NCBI GenBank assembly: GCA_028868535.1
Contig: JAGWUH010000022.1
Location: 1-56,956 of the forward strand
Direction of reading: 5' to 3'
Origin: Sphingomonadales bacterium
Lineage (GTDB): Bacteria; Pseudomonadota; Alphaproteobacteria; Sphingomonadales; Sphingomonadaceae
DNA: 56,956 bases
Position 1 is the first letter of the stretch. Each line of letters starts with the position of its first letter. Positions 27,046 through 35,807 of this stretch are shown here, in pieces. Below the pieces are notes generated by a model. That model was not told the origin of the DNA. It saw only the letters and a list, made by a program, of their open reading frames with translations, and searched no databases. The translations under genes and the position numbers were made by a program.

Positions 27046-28177
27046 TTTCGGCCTCGAAGGCGGCGATCGACGCGGCGAGCGGCCGGTTTGCGCAGGCCAG
27101 CCCGAGGTAATCGAGCGGAGAAGGACGGTCGAGCCGCCGCAGGTAGTCGAAATGGGTCAGGTACTTGTTGCGCCGGCGCAATTTGTACGTCGCGGGATCG
27201 CAATAGCGGAACCAGCGTGGCGAGAGCTGCACCAGCCCTTGCGGCGCCTGCACCGGTCGACCGAGCAGCGGCGGCACCAGCGGGATCGCGGCGCCATCGG
27301 TGAGCGAGCCGAGATCGAGCCAGCGGAACGAGGCCTGCGCGACGCGGTCGCAGGCGGCGTGATAGGCCGGGGCGTCGCGGCGGAAACTGACCAGCGGGAT
27401 CGACGAGCCGAGCGTGACCAGCGCGAAATGCGCGGGCAGCGCGCCGCGCTTTTCCAGCAGCCGCGCCATGACCGGCATCGCCAGGATCGAACCGTTCGAA
27501 TGGGTGACGAACAGCACCTCGTCGTGATCCTCGCCGAGTGCCTGGGCGATGGCATCGGCGAAACGGTCCAGCCGCTCATCCAGCTTCGGATCGGTCTTCC
27601 CGCGCGCGAGCTGGTCGTTGAAGATGATGAAGCGCATCAGCCACAGCGAGTGGATGCGTTTGACCAGCGCCAGCCCGGCGAAAACCCCGGCGACGGCGGC
27701 AACGGGGAAGCCCCACCACCCGCTGATGCCCGCCATGTGCAGCGCCAGCGCCAGCAGACCCCACAGCGCCAGGGCGCAGGCGAGCGGGGCGAGCAGCATC
27801 GTCAGCCCCGGATAGACCAGCGCCACCTTGCTGCCGCGCGGCACCTCGCCGGTGATCGCCCATTCCCCGGCGCGCCAGAAGCGCCGGTAGGCCCCGGCCA
27901 TGTGCCGCAGCAGCGCGCCGGTGCCCTTGACCCAGTGCAGCCGGACGAGATCGTCCCAGACGAGGAAACGGATGTCGGTGGTGCACGATTCGTCGGCGGT
28001 GGTGACGCGCCAGGCCGCGTCCTTGCCCTCGCGCCCACGTTCGCCCAGCAGCAGCGTCGGCGCCAGCCCGGCGGCGTTGTGCGCGGCCACCTGCTCCGCC
28101 AGCAGCTCATGGTAGAACCGTGCCCCGCGCGGATCGAAACCACCGAGGTGCAATACTTTGCGCTTGAACGTGCTCAC
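27038..28177 (-). CDS. Membrane-associated alpha/beta-hydrolase-like protein
   Basis: Predicted 379-residue protein. About residues 119-149 and 155-172 are hydrophobic and form a membrane hairpin in the middle. Further on, VLFVTHSNGS (222-230) resembles the nucleophile elbow of serine hydrolases, with Ser227 and the first Gly replaced by Thr. The LHLGGFDPRGARFYHELL start is distinctive. I recognise it as a conserved type but not a named family. The GTG at 28177 is only 21 bases from the divergent start at 28198, so its promoter must lie inside the neighbouring gene. It overlaps the P450, suggesting a joint lipid-related role. Confidence 0.7.
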   Translation of the reverse strand: MSTFKRKVLHLGGFDPRGARFYHELLAEQVAAHNAAGLAPTLLLGERGREGKDAAWRVTTADESCTTDIRFLVWDDLVRLHWVKGTGALLRHMAGAYRRFWRAGEWAITGEVPRGSKVALVYPGLTMLLAPLACALALWGLLALALHMAGISGWWGFPVAAVAGVFAGLALVKRIHSLWLMRFIIFNDQLARGKTDPKLDERLDRFADAIAQALGEDHDEVLFVTHSNGSILAMPVMARLLEKRGALPAHFALVTLGSSIPLVSFRRDAPAYHAACDRVAQASFRWLDLGSLTDGAAIPLVPPLLGRPVQAPQGLVQLSPRWFRYCDPATYKLRRRNKYLTHFDYLRRLDRPSPLDYLGLACANRPLAASIAAFEAENA

Positions 28178-28197
28178 GCGCCGGGCATAGCGGGAGG

Positions 28198-28482
28198 ATG
28201 GCCACAAAGGAACGGCAATACTGCCTGCTGATGGACGGGCGGAAATACAACCGCAACGTCGCCTGCAAGAAGCACGACAACGCCTATGGCATCAACGGCG
28301 GCGGCAGCGAGGCCGACCGGCGCGCGGCCGATCTCGCGTTCTATCGCCACATGCGCGGGGAACGCGATCCGCTGGCATTGCTGGTGCTGGCCGCGGTCAC
28401 CTGCTTCGGCTGGTTCTTCTTCAACTACCACGGCACCCCGTGGCGCGGGCAACTGGTGCGGAAGTTGTTCCGTAACTATTAA
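28198..28482 (+). CDS. 94-residue membrane protein with a PLA2-like His-Asp motif
   Basis: Predicted 94-residue protein. Residues 23-50 read C-x2-HD-x2-YG, then an acidic/basic helix with Asp45; the His26-Asp27-x2-Tyr30 pattern followed by a helical Asp resembles the catalytic core of compact phospholipases A2. Residues 57-76 form one membrane helix (LALLVLAAVTCFGWFFF), after which the chain ends basic. The calcium loop and disulfides of classic PLA2 are not evident, so activity is uncertain. It diverges from the hydrolase-like gene across 20 bases and its end overlaps the likely promoter of the LOG gene. Confidence 0.65.
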   Translation: MATKERQYCLLMDGRKYNRNVACKKHDNAYGINGGGSEADRRAADLAFYRHMRGERDPLALLVLAAVTCFGWFFFNYHGTPWRGQLVRKLFRNY

Positions 28483-28492
28483 CCGTTATAAC
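28465..28492 (+). promoter_or_regulatory. Probable promoter of the LOG-family gene
   Basis: TTGTTC (28465-28470) and TATAAC (28487-28492) are spaced 16 bases apart, about 50 bases before the start at 28543. It overlaps the last codons of the preceding gene. GTTATAAC around the -10 is itself palindromic. Confidence 0.5.
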
Positions 28493-28542
28493 CGGCGGTT
28501 TCGCGCGGGTTCCGGCCCGCGCACGCGATAGAAAAGCAAGAC

Positions 28543-29415
28543 ATGACAGAAGAAGAAAAGAGACTGACCCGCCGCCGGTTCTACAAGGCGGAGCAGGAAG
28601 CCGGCTTTGCCGATACCCGCGCACACCAGACCGCGCAGACCACCAGCCCCTCGTACAAGCTCGCCTTCCGCGACACCGATTTCCTGCTGCGCGAGGAACT
28701 GCGCCCGGTGCGCTTCCAGCTCGAGCTGCTCAAGACCGAGATGCTGCTCGACGAGGCCGGGATCGGCAGCACGCTGGTCTGCTATGGCTCGGCCCGCATC
28801 CCCTCGCCCGACAACGTCCAGGCGGTGCTCGACGCCGCCACCACGCCCGAGGCGAAGGCGGTGGCGCAGCGGCTGGCGGACAAGGCGAAGTACTACGAGG
28901 AGGCGCGGCAGCTGGCCCGGATCGCCAGCCAGTGCGCGATCGTCGAGAAAGGCATGCGCCAGTTCGTGCTGTGCTCGGGCGGCGGGCCTTCGATCATGGA
29001 GGCGGCCAACCGCGGCGCCGCCGACGTCGGCGCCGAATCGATCGGGCTGAACATCGTGCTGCCGCACGAGCAGGCCCCCAATCCCTATGTGACGCCGCGC
29101 CTCGCGTTCCAGTTCCACTACTTCGCGCTGCGCAAGATGCATTTCCTACTGCGCGCGCGGGCGGTCGCGGTGTTCCCCGGCGGGTTCGGCACGTTCGACG
29201 AGTTCTTCGAGCTGCTGACGCTGATCCAGACCGGCAAGATGAAGCCGATCCCGATCCTGCTGTTCGGCAAGGACTTCTGGAACCGGATGATCAATTTCGA
29301 GGCGCTGGCCGAGGAAGGGGTGATCAATCGCCAGGACCTCGACCTGATCACCTGGGTGGAAACCGCCGAGGAAGCCTGGGCGAAGATCGTCGCGTTCTAC
29401 GACCTCGACTGCTGA
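28543..29415 (+). CDS. LOG-family protein (lysine decarboxylase-like Rossmann fold)
   Basis: Predicted 290-residue protein of the LOG/TIGR00730 superfamily, whose best-known members release cytokinins from nucleotides (phosphoribohydrolases); many bacterial ones act in nucleotide salvage. The signature PGGFGTFDEFFE and the upstream CSGGGPSIMEAANRGA are clear. The first 80 residues form an extra helical N-terminus seen in the longer proteobacterial versions. It lacks a strong ribosome site (AAAAGCAAGAC precedes ATG). It converges with thiD, overlapping by 19 bases. Confidence 0.9.
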   Translation: MTEEEKRLTRRRFYKAEQEAGFADTRAHQTAQTTSPSYKLAFRDTDFLLREELRPVRFQLELLKTEMLLDEAGIGSTLVCYGSARIPSPDNVQAVLDAATTPEAKAVAQRLADKAKYYEEARQLARIASQCAIVEKGMRQFVLCSGGGPSIMEAANRGAADVGAESIGLNIVLPHEQAPNPYVTPRLAFQFHYFALRKMHFLLRARAVAVFPGGFGTFDEFFELLTLIQTGKMKPIPILLFGKDFWNRMINFEALAEEGVINRQDLDLITWVETAEEAWAKIVAFYDLDC

Positions 29416-30155
29416 ACGTGCGCGTGGCCGAGCGGGCCGTGGCCGCCGCCGAAGCCGGGGGCGGCGCGCAACGCGGCCTGCACGAAGCCATGCGCCCGGC
29501 CGATCGCGGCTGTCAGGTCCATGCCTTCACCGAGGCCGCAGGCGATCGCGCTGGCGAGCGTGCAGCCGGTGCCGTGGGTGTGGACGGTGGCGAGGCGCGG
29601 GGTTTCCCAGCGGGCGATTTCGCCATCGAGTGAAAGCAGCCGGTCGACCAGCGTGTCCGCCGTGCCGTGGCCGCCCTTGACCAGCACCGCCGGAGCATCG
29701 GCCAGCACTGCCGGCTCCCCGCCCAGCGCGGCAAGTTCGGGCAGGTTCGGCGTCGTCACCGTCGACCGCCGCATCAGCCGCGCGAAGGCGGCAATGGTTT
29801 CGGCATCCGCCAGCACGCCGCCGCTGGTGGCGACCATCACCGGGTCGAACACAACCGGCACATCGAGCGCTTCGATCCGGTCGGCGACGACGTGCGCGAT
29901 CGCTGCCGAGCCGAGCATGCCGATCTTGACCGCGTCGACGCCGATATCGCCGGTGCAGGCATCGATCTGCGCGGCGACGAGATCGGGCGACAGCGGCTGC
30001 ACCGCGCTGACCCCCAGCGTGTTCTGCGCGGTGATCGCCGTCACCGCGCTCATCGCATAGCCGCCGAGCATGGTGATCGTCTTGATATCGGCCTGGAGCC
30101 CGGCCCCGCCCGAGCAATCGGAGCCGGCGATCGTCAATATGCGGGCCGGCTTCAC
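29397..30155 (-). CDS. thiD: Hydroxymethylpyrimidine/phosphomethylpyrimidine kinase
   Basis: Predicted 252-residue kinase making HMP-PP for thiamine synthesis. The N-terminal ILTIAGSDCSGGAGLQADIKT, the MVATSGGVLAD and LVKGGHG segments and the anion-hole THGTGCTLASAIA are diagnostic. It starts with GTG overlapping the stop of the DUF1272 gene (GTGA), so the two are translationally coupled. No TPP riboswitch is visible upstream. Confidence 0.95.
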   Translation of the reverse strand: MKPARILTIAGSDCSGGAGLQADIKTITMLGGYAMSAVTAITAQNTLGVSAVQPLSPDLVAAQIDACTGDIGVDAVKIGMLGSAAIAHVVADRIEALDVPVVFDPVMVATSGGVLADAETIAAFARLMRRSTVTTPNLPELAALGGEPAVLADAPAVLVKGGHGTADTLVDRLLSLDGEIARWETPRLATVHTHGTGCTLASAIACGLGEGMDLTAAIGRAHGFVQAALRAAPGFGGGHGPLGHAHVQQSRS

Positions 30156-30376
30156 CCCTTGAACCTGCGCTCGGTCGAGGGCGGGTTCGCGGCGTGGTGC
30201 TTCTTCGCGCGGGTCGGCCGGTCCATCAGTTCGCCGCCGCAGTTCGGGCAGCGATCGTCGAGCACATCGGCGCATTCGGCGCAAAACGTGCATTCGAAGC
30301 TGCAGATGAACGCGCCGGGGGCCTCCGCCGGGAGGTCGCAGCCGCACTTTTCGCAATCGGGGCGCATTTCGAGCAT
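30152..30376 (-). CDS. DUF1272 zinc-ribbon-like protein
   Basis: Predicted 74-residue protein with three Cys-x-Cys/Cys-x2-Cys clusters (CEKCGC, CSFECTFCAEC, CPNCGG), expected to bind zinc. This matches the DUF1272 family of unknown function. The tail after residue 55 is basic. It begins 15 bases after a dispersed palindromic element and is coupled to thiD. Confidence 0.9.
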   Translation of the reverse strand: MLEMRPDCEKCGCDLPAEAPGAFICSFECTFCAECADVLDDRCPNCGGELMDRPTRAKKHHAANPPSTERRFKG

Positions 30377-30384
30377 GGCGCGGG

Positions 30385-30440
30385 TCTAGAGCATCGCGCG
30401 AAAAAGTGGGAACCGGTTTTTCGCATTTAGCGATGCGACA
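30385..30440. repeat. Dispersed palindromic element, copy 1
   Basis: Nested inverted repeats: outer GCATCGC (30391-30397) with GCGATGC (30430-30436), inner GCGAAAAA (30398-30405) with TTTTTCGC (30417-30424). The core AAAAAGTGGGAACCGGTTTTT recurs at 40679-40723 as AAAAAGTGGGTACCGGCTTTT on the other strand. It is similar in style to the RIME-type palindromes of rhizobia and sits between ruvC and the DUF1272 gene. Confidence 0.8.
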
Positions 30441-30477
30441 ACAAAAACTCGCAGGCGGCGCCGGAAACGCGAGGGGG

Positions 30478-30945
30478 TCAGCGCGCGATGTGGGCGTGGG
30501 CGATGGCAACGGCGAGCGCATCGGCGGCGTCGGCGCCGGCGACTTTCGCCCCCGGCAACAGCACCCGCAGCATTGCCTGGACTTGCGCCTTTTCCGCGCC
30601 GCCGGTGCCAACCACCGCCTTCTTGACCAGCCGCGTCGCATATTCGTGCACCGGCATCCCCGCGCGCGCCAGCGCCAGCAGGCAGACGCCGCGCGCCTGC
30701 CCCAGCTTGAGCGTCGATTGCGCGTTGGAATTGACGAAGACTTCCTCCACCGCGCCCTGCTCCGGGTGCCAGGTGGCGACGACATCGGCGAGCTCGCGAT
30801 CGAGATGGACCAGCCGTTCGGCCAGCGGCGCCTGCGGATCGGTGCGGATCTGGCCGTTGGCGAGGTGGCTGAGGCGATTGCCGGAACGCGCGATCACCCC
30901 CCACCCGGTGCAGCCGAGCCCGGGATCGAGGCCGATGATCAGCAA
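30478..30945 (-). CDS. ruvC: Holliday junction resolvase RuvC
   Basis: Predicted 155-residue endonuclease resolving recombination intermediates with RuvAB. The acidic catalytic residues are visible in [11 protein letters not shown] (Asp7), VEEVFVNSN (Glu) and the C-terminal [14 protein letters not shown] (two Asp). The start is a TTG at 30945. ruvA and ruvB are not in this window, so the usual ruvCAB operon is split or continues elsewhere. It follows the desaturase by four bases. Confidence 0.96.
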   Translation of the reverse strand: MLIIGLDPGLGCTGWGVIARSGNRLSHLANGQIRTDPQAPLAERLVHLDRELADVVATWHPEQGAVEEVFVNSNAQSTLKLGQARGVCLLALARAGMPVHEYATRLVKKAVVGTGGAEKAQVQAMLRVLLPGAKVAGADAADALAVAIAHAHIAR

Positions 30946-30949
30946 GCCG

Positions 30950-31963
30950 TCAGCGCCGGTTACGGTGGAACGGGCGGTGCTGGGTGCCCCACTGCACGTT
31001 CCAGACCAGGCCGACTGCCTCCAGCGCGCGGATCAGCCAGGCGGTCATGTCGATTTCCCACCAGCGCACGTGGTTCGAGGCGGCGCGCGAATGGGCGTGG
31101 TGGTTGTTGTGCCAGCCTTCGCCCAGCGTCAGGTAGCCGAGCAGCAGGTTGTTGCGCGACGTGTCCCCCACCGCGAAGTTCTGGTAGCCGAAGCAGTGGC
31201 CGAACGAGTTGACCGCGGCGATCGCGTGCAGCGCCAGCGCCCCCCGCAAAAAGCCGGCGACCATCACCGTGCCGAGGATCGCGCGCGGGCCGCCGAAGGC
31301 CCAGCCCCACAGGGCGGGCGCGACCACCACCGAGACCGCGAACCAGACATAGCGGGTGCGGTGCGCCCACTCGATCACCGGATCACCGACGATGCCTTTG
31401 CCGTAGAGCGCCATGTTGGTGGTGCAATCGTCATAGGCCCAACCGAGGTGGGCGTGTTTTATCCCGGGGGCGCCGGACAGCGGCCGGCCGCGATTGTCGA
31501 CATGTGGGCTGTGGATGTCCCCCGGGGCATCGGGAAAGGTGTGGTGGCGGCGATGATCGGCGCACCAGCGGCGCAGCGAGCCATAGGTGCCGAACTGCGC
31601 GAGCGCGCCGAGCGCATAGCGCATCGGCAGCGAGGTCTCGAACGCCTTGTGGGTGAAGTAACGATGATAGCCGAGCGACATGCCGAGGATGTTGAGCACG
31701 TAGAACACCGCGAACCCGGACCACTCGACCATGCCGGTGGGACGCAATGCTATCCAGACGAGCGCGGCGAGCGCGCCGCCCTGCTTGACCGCGGCGTAGA
31801 ACAGGTGCTCGCGCCGGCGATTGCGGGCATCGGCGGTGCCGTATTCGACGGCGCGGCGCCAGCGCGCGACCAGCGCCGATTCGGCCGGCGAGGCATCGCC
31901 GAGGGGCAGCGCAAGCGCCGCGTCACCGGCCAGTGCCGTCTCGTTGCGCAGTTTCGTATCCAT
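30950..31963 (-). CDS. Membrane fatty acyl-CoA desaturase
   Basis: Predicted 337-residue di-iron desaturase. All three histidine boxes are present: HRYFTH, HRRHH and HNNHH, with hydrophobic membrane segments between them (for example about residues 60-100 and 190-230). The layout is that of delta-9 acyl-CoA/acyl-lipid desaturases. The first 40 residues are a soluble tail. It is transcribed leftward and is followed by ruvC four bases later, an unusual pairing without obvious functional logic. Confidence 0.93.
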   Translation of the reverse strand: MDTKLRNETALAGDAALALPLGDASPAESALVARWRRAVEYGTADARNRRREHLFYAAVKQGGALAALVWIALRPTGMVEWSGFAVFYVLNILGMSLGYHRYFTHKAFETSLPMRYALGALAQFGTYGSLRRWCADHRRHHTFPDAPGDIHSPHVDNRGRPLSGAPGIKHAHLGWAYDDCTTNMALYGKGIVGDPVIEWAHRTRYVWFAVSVVVAPALWGWAFGGPRAILGTVMVAGFLRGALALHAIAAVNSFGHCFGYQNFAVGDTSRNNLLLGYLTLGEGWHNNHHAHSRAASNHVRWWEIDMTAWLIRALEAVGLVWNVQWGTQHRPFHRNRR

Positions 31964-32056
31964 GCGGCCCCCGTTCTGGTCGGACCGCCGGTATACCAGT
32001 TGTTAACCGTGTCAAAAGGGGGAATGCGCAACCGCGTGCCGCAACGGGACCGACGA

Positions 32057-33037
32057 TCAGGCCGCGCACATCTGCTGGCTGGCACAGTGAAAACTGCCCC
32101 CGCCGGCGAGAACCGCGTCCGCCTTGAGGCCGATCGTCTCGCGGCCCGGGAACAGTTCGCCGATCGCGGCGACGCCATCGGCGTCGTGCGGGGTGCCGTA
32201 GACCGGCACGACGACGAGGCGGCTGGTGATCGCGAAGTTCATGTAGCTGGCGGGTTCGATGCGGCTGCCGGTCATCACCCGGCCGGGCGAGGGAATGTCG
32301 CGGACGGTGACGCCTGCTGCCTCGGCCCGGGCGCGGGCGTCGGCATAAAGCGCGGCGTTGGGATCGTCGACGCCGGTAGCGCGCGGCAGCGCCAGGGTGT
32401 TCGGCGCGACGAAGCGGGCGAGGTTGTCGACATGGCCGTCGGTGTGGTCGTTGATCAGCCCGTCGCCGAGCCAGAGCACGCGCGTGGCCCCGAGATCGCG
32501 GAGCAGGTTGGCCTCGATCTGCGCGGGTGAGAGCTGCGGGTTGCGGTTGGGGTTGAGCAGGCACTGCTGCGTGGTGACGACGAGGCCGGCACCATCGACA
32601 TCGACCGCGCCGCCTTCGAGGATCCAGTCCGCCGTGGCGACCTCCAGCCCGGCGTCGCCGGCGAGTTCGGCGCCGATCGTCTGGTCGCCGTCCATCAGGT
32701 ACTTGCCGCCCCAGCCGTTGAAGCCGAAACGTTGCGCGCGGCGCTGGCCGGCGCCGTCGCGCAGCACCAGCGGGCCGGTGTCGCGCAGCCAGATATCGCC
32801 ATAGACGCGGCGTTCGATGCGGACTTTGGCCGAGCACAGGGCGCGGGCGCGGGCTTCGTTGGCGTCGTCGCGGACCAGCAGGCGGGCTTGCTGGCCGGAC
32901 TCGGCCACCGCGCTGGCGAACGCGGCGATCTGGACTTGCGCGGCGTCAAGGAAGCCGGGCCACTCCTCGGCATCGTGGGGAAAGCCGATCCACAGCCAGT
33001 CCTGCGGGGCGAATTCGGGGGGGAAAGTCCATGCCAT
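32057..33037 (-). CDS. aguA: Agmatine deiminase (peptidyl-arginine deiminase family)
   Basis: Predicted 326-residue enzyme converting agmatine to N-carbamoylputrescine in polyamine synthesis. Substrate-binding YGDIWLRDTGP, EGGAVDVDGAG, the DHTDGHVDNLARFV motif and the catalytic Cys318 in GGGSFHCASQQ are visible. The ATG at 33037 gives the family N-terminus; the open frame extends upstream only as antisense to glnE. The usual partner aguB is not in the window. It diverges from glnE across 61 bases. Confidence 0.94.
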   Translation of the reverse strand: MAWTFPPEFAPQDWLWIGFPHDAEEWPGFLDAAQVQIAAFASAVAESGQQARLLVRDDANEARARALCSAKVRIERRVYGDIWLRDTGPLVLRDGAGQRRAQRFGFNGWGGKYLMDGDQTIGAELAGDAGLEVATADWILEGGAVDVDGAGLVVTTQQCLLNPNRNPQLSPAQIEANLLRDLGATRVLWLGDGLINDHTDGHVDNLARFVAPNTLALPRATGVDDPNAALYADARARAEAAGVTVRDIPSPGRVMTGSRIEPASYMNFAITSRLVVVPVYGTPHDADGVAAIGELFPGRETIGLKADAVLAGGGSFHCASQQMCAA

Positions 33038-33098
33038 GCGCGCGCCATAACCGGGGCGGCGGCTTGCGGGAAGCGGCTCAAGCGCGCAAGGACGCGGC

Positions 33099-35807
33099 AT
33101 GAGCGAGGTCGATTGGCAGGGCGCGCTGGCGCGGGCCGAGGCACACGCGCCGTTCCTGGCGCTGGCGATGCAGAAGCAGCCGGAACTTTTGAGCCTGCTG
33201 GCGGCGGGCGAGGGCGAGGCGGCGCTGGCCCGGGCGCGGGCGGCGGGTGCGGATGCTCCGGATGTCGGCACCGCGCTGCGGCGCGAGCGCTGGGCGCTGG
33301 CGCTGGCGGTGGCGGTGGGCGACCTGTGCGGGGCGTTTCCGCTGCTGCGGGTGGTGGGCGAACTCTCGGCATTCGCCGATCGCGCGCTCGACGCGGCGAT
33401 CCTCGATGCGCTGCGGCGGCGGGTGCCCGAGGCGGGGCGCGACGGCTTCTTCGCGCTGGCGCTGGGCAAGCACGGCGCGCAGGAACTGAACTACTCGTCC
33501 GACATCGATCCGATCCTGCTGTACGATCCGGCACGCATGGCGCGGCGCGAGCGCGACGATCCCGGCGAGGCTGCGGTGCGGGTGGCGCGGCAGGTGGTGC
33601 AGACGCTGGGGAGCATGGACGGCGAGGGCTATGTGTTCCGCGTCGACCTGCGGCTGCGGCCGGCCTCCGAGGTCAGCCCGCTGGCGATTCCGGCGGAGGC
33701 GGCGCTGTCGCATTACGAATCGGCGGCGCTGGCGTGGGAGCGGGCGGCGTTCATCCGGGCCCGCGCGGCATCGGGGGACATTGCCGCGGGCGAGGAGTTC
33801 CTGGGCGCGATCCGGCCGTTCGTATGGCGCAAGAGCCTCGATTTCGGGGCGATCGCCGAGATCGGGCGGCTGACGCGGCGGATCCGGTCGCACCACGGCA
33901 AGGTCGAGACGGTGGGGCCGGGGTTCGACCTCAAGCGCGGGCGCGGCGGCATCCGCGAGATCGAGTTCTTCGCGCAGACGCACCAGCTGATTCACGGCGG
34001 GCGGCACCCGGCACTGCGGGTGCGGGGGACGCGGGCGGCGCTCGATGCGCTGGCCGACGGGGGCTTCATCGGCGCCGACGAGGCGCAGATGCTGGGCGAT
34101 GCCTATGACCGGCTGCGCACGGTCGAGCACCGGCTGCAGATGGTGAACGACCAGCAGACGCACAGCCTGCCGGGCGATCCGGCCGCGCTGGACCGGGTGG
34201 CCTGGCTCGACGGAATGGCCGACGGCGCCGCGCTGGTGGCGGAGCTGGCGGCGATTACCGACGCGGTTGGGGCACGTTATGACCGCCTTATCGAGGCCGA
34301 TCGCGCCGCGCTGCCCGCCGCGAAGCCGGCGATTTCGGGCGCGGACCTCGTCGGGCAACTCGCCGGATGGGGTTTTGCCGATGCGGAAACGCTGGCGGAG
34401 CGCATCGACGGGTGGCGAAACGGCTCGATCCGGGCGTTGCGCAGCGATGCCGCGATCGCCGCGCTCGATGCGGTGCAGCCGGCGCTGCTGGCGGCGCTGG
34501 CGGCGGCGCCCGAGCCAGATCGCGCGCTGGTGCGCTGGGAGCAGCTGATCGCGCACCTGCCGAGCGCGGTGAACCTGTTCCGCCTGCTGGAGGCGCGGCC
34601 CGGGCTGCTCGACCAGCTGGCGCGCATCCTGTCGCTGGCGCCGCCGCTGGCCGACGAGCTGGCGCGGCGCGCGGACCTGCTCGACGCGCTGATCGACCAG
34701 AGCGCGCTCGACCTGCCGGGGAGCGTCGACGAACTGGCGGCGGACTTCGCCGCGGCGGAGGACCGCGACGATTACCAGCAGGTGCTCGACCGGGTGCGAC
34801 GGCTGGTCGGCGAGAAGCGGTTCGCGCTGGGGGTGCAACTGATCGAGGGCGCGCACGATCCGGTAGCGATCTCCGCTGGCCTCGCGCGGGTGGCCGAGGC
34901 GGCGATCCGGGTGCTGGCGGGCGCGGCGGTGGCCGAGTTCGAGAGGGCGCACGGGCGCATCGCCGGCAGCGAAATGGTGCTGCTGGGGCTGGGGCGGCTC
35001 GGCGGCGGGGCGCTGACCAATGCCTCCGACCTCGACCTCGTGTTCCTGTTCACCGGCGACCATGCCGCCGAATCGGACGGGCGGCGGCCGCTGGGGGCGA
35101 CGCTCTATTACAACCGGCTGGCGCAGCGGATCGTCGCGGCGCTGTCGGTGCCGACCGCCGAGGGCGCGCTCTACGAGGTCGACACGCGGCTGCGGCCGCA
35201 GGGCGAGCAGGGGCCGATCGCGTGCAGCTTCGACAGCTTCGCTCGATACCAGCAGGAGGACGCCTGGACCTGGGAGCACATGGCGCTGGCGCGGGCGCGG
35301 GCGGTCTATGGTTCCGCCGCGGCATGTGCGACGCTGGACGGCATCATGGCGCAGGTGCTGCGGCGCGACCGCGACGGCGCCGCGCTGTGGCAGGACGTCC
35401 TGGCGATGCGCGCGCGGATGGCGGCGCACAAGCACGCCGCCGGGCCGCTCGACGCCAAGCTGCTGCGCGGCGGGCTGGTCGATGTCGAATTCCTCGTCCA
35501 CGCGCTGCAATTGCGCGACCATCGCGGGTTCGATCCGAACCTCGACGCGGCGATCGCGGCGCTGGTGGCGGCGGGCAGCCTGCCCGGGGCGCTGCCGCCC
35601 GCCTTCGCCTTCCTGTCGCGGCTGCTGGTGGCGGCGCGGCTGCTCGCGCCCGACGCCCAGGTGCCCGGCGCGGCGGCGTGCGCGGCGCTTGCCAAGGCGT
35701 GCGGTTGCGGCGAATGGAGCGAGGTCGAGGCCGGACTGGCACGGGCGCGCAGCGTGGTCGCCGCCGCCTGGATGCAGGTGTTCGGCGAGCAACTGGAGAT
35801 CGCATGA
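33099..35807 (+). CDS. glnE: Glutamine synthetase adenylyltransferase / deadenylylase
   Basis: Predicted 902-residue bifunctional enzyme that adenylylates or deadenylylates glutamine synthetase in response to PII. It carries two nucleotidyltransferase domains: the N-terminal one with GKHGAQELNYSSDIDPILLY (about residues 125-145) and the C-terminal one with LGRLGGGALTNASDLDLVFLF (about 630-650), separated by the helical regulatory region. Slightly shorter than the E. coli enzyme (946). Its stop overlaps the bcp start (ATGATG). Confidence 0.96.
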   Translation: MSEVDWQGALARAEAHAPFLALAMQKQPELLSLLAAGEGEAALARARAAGADAPDVGTALRRERWALALAVAVGDLCGAFPLLRVVGELSAFADRALDAAILDALRRRVPEAGRDGFFALALGKHGAQELNYSSDIDPILLYDPARMARRERDDPGEAAVRVARQVVQTLGSMDGEGYVFRVDLRLRPASEVSPLAIPAEAALSHYESAALAWERAAFIRARAASGDIAAGEEFLGAIRPFVWRKSLDFGAIAEIGRLTRRIRSHHGKVETVGPGFDLKRGRGGIREIEFFAQTHQLIHGGRHPALRVRGTRAALDALADGGFIGADEAQMLGDAYDRLRTVEHRLQMVNDQQTHSLPGDPAALDRVAWLDGMADGAALVAELAAITDAVGARYDRLIEADRAALPAAKPAISGADLVGQLAGWGFADAETLAERIDGWRNGSIRALRSDAAIAALDAVQPALLAALAAAPEPDRALVRWEQLIAHLPSAVNLFRLLEARPGLLDQLARILSLAPPLADELARRADLLDALIDQSALDLPGSVDELAADFAAAEDRDDYQQVLDRVRRLVGEKRFALGVQLIEGAHDPVAISAGLARVAEAAIRVLAGAAVAEFERAHGRIAGSEMVLLGLGRLGGGALTNASDLDLVFLFTGDHAAESDGRRPLGATLYYNRLAQRIVAALSVPTAEGALYEVDTRLRPQGEQGPIACSFDSFARYQQEDAWTWEHMALARARAVYGSAAACATLDGIMAQVLRRDRDGAALWQDVLAMRARMAAHKHAAGPLDAKLLRGGLVDVEFLVHALQLRDHRGFDPNLDAAIAALVAAGSLPGALPPAFAFLSRLLVAARLLAPDAQVPGAAACAALAKACGCGEWSEVEAGLARARSVVAAAWMQVFGEQLEIA

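Noticed and set aside
30377..30477. TPP riboswitch for thiD
   Set aside because: The gap upstream of the DUF1272/thiD pair holds only the dispersed palindrome; no THI-box motifs are visible.
29397..30785. Long fused frame covering thiD, the DUF1272 gene and part of ruvC
   Set aside because: Only the part from the GTG at 30155 matches ThiD; the rest is out-of-frame shadow of the upstream genes in high-GC DNA.
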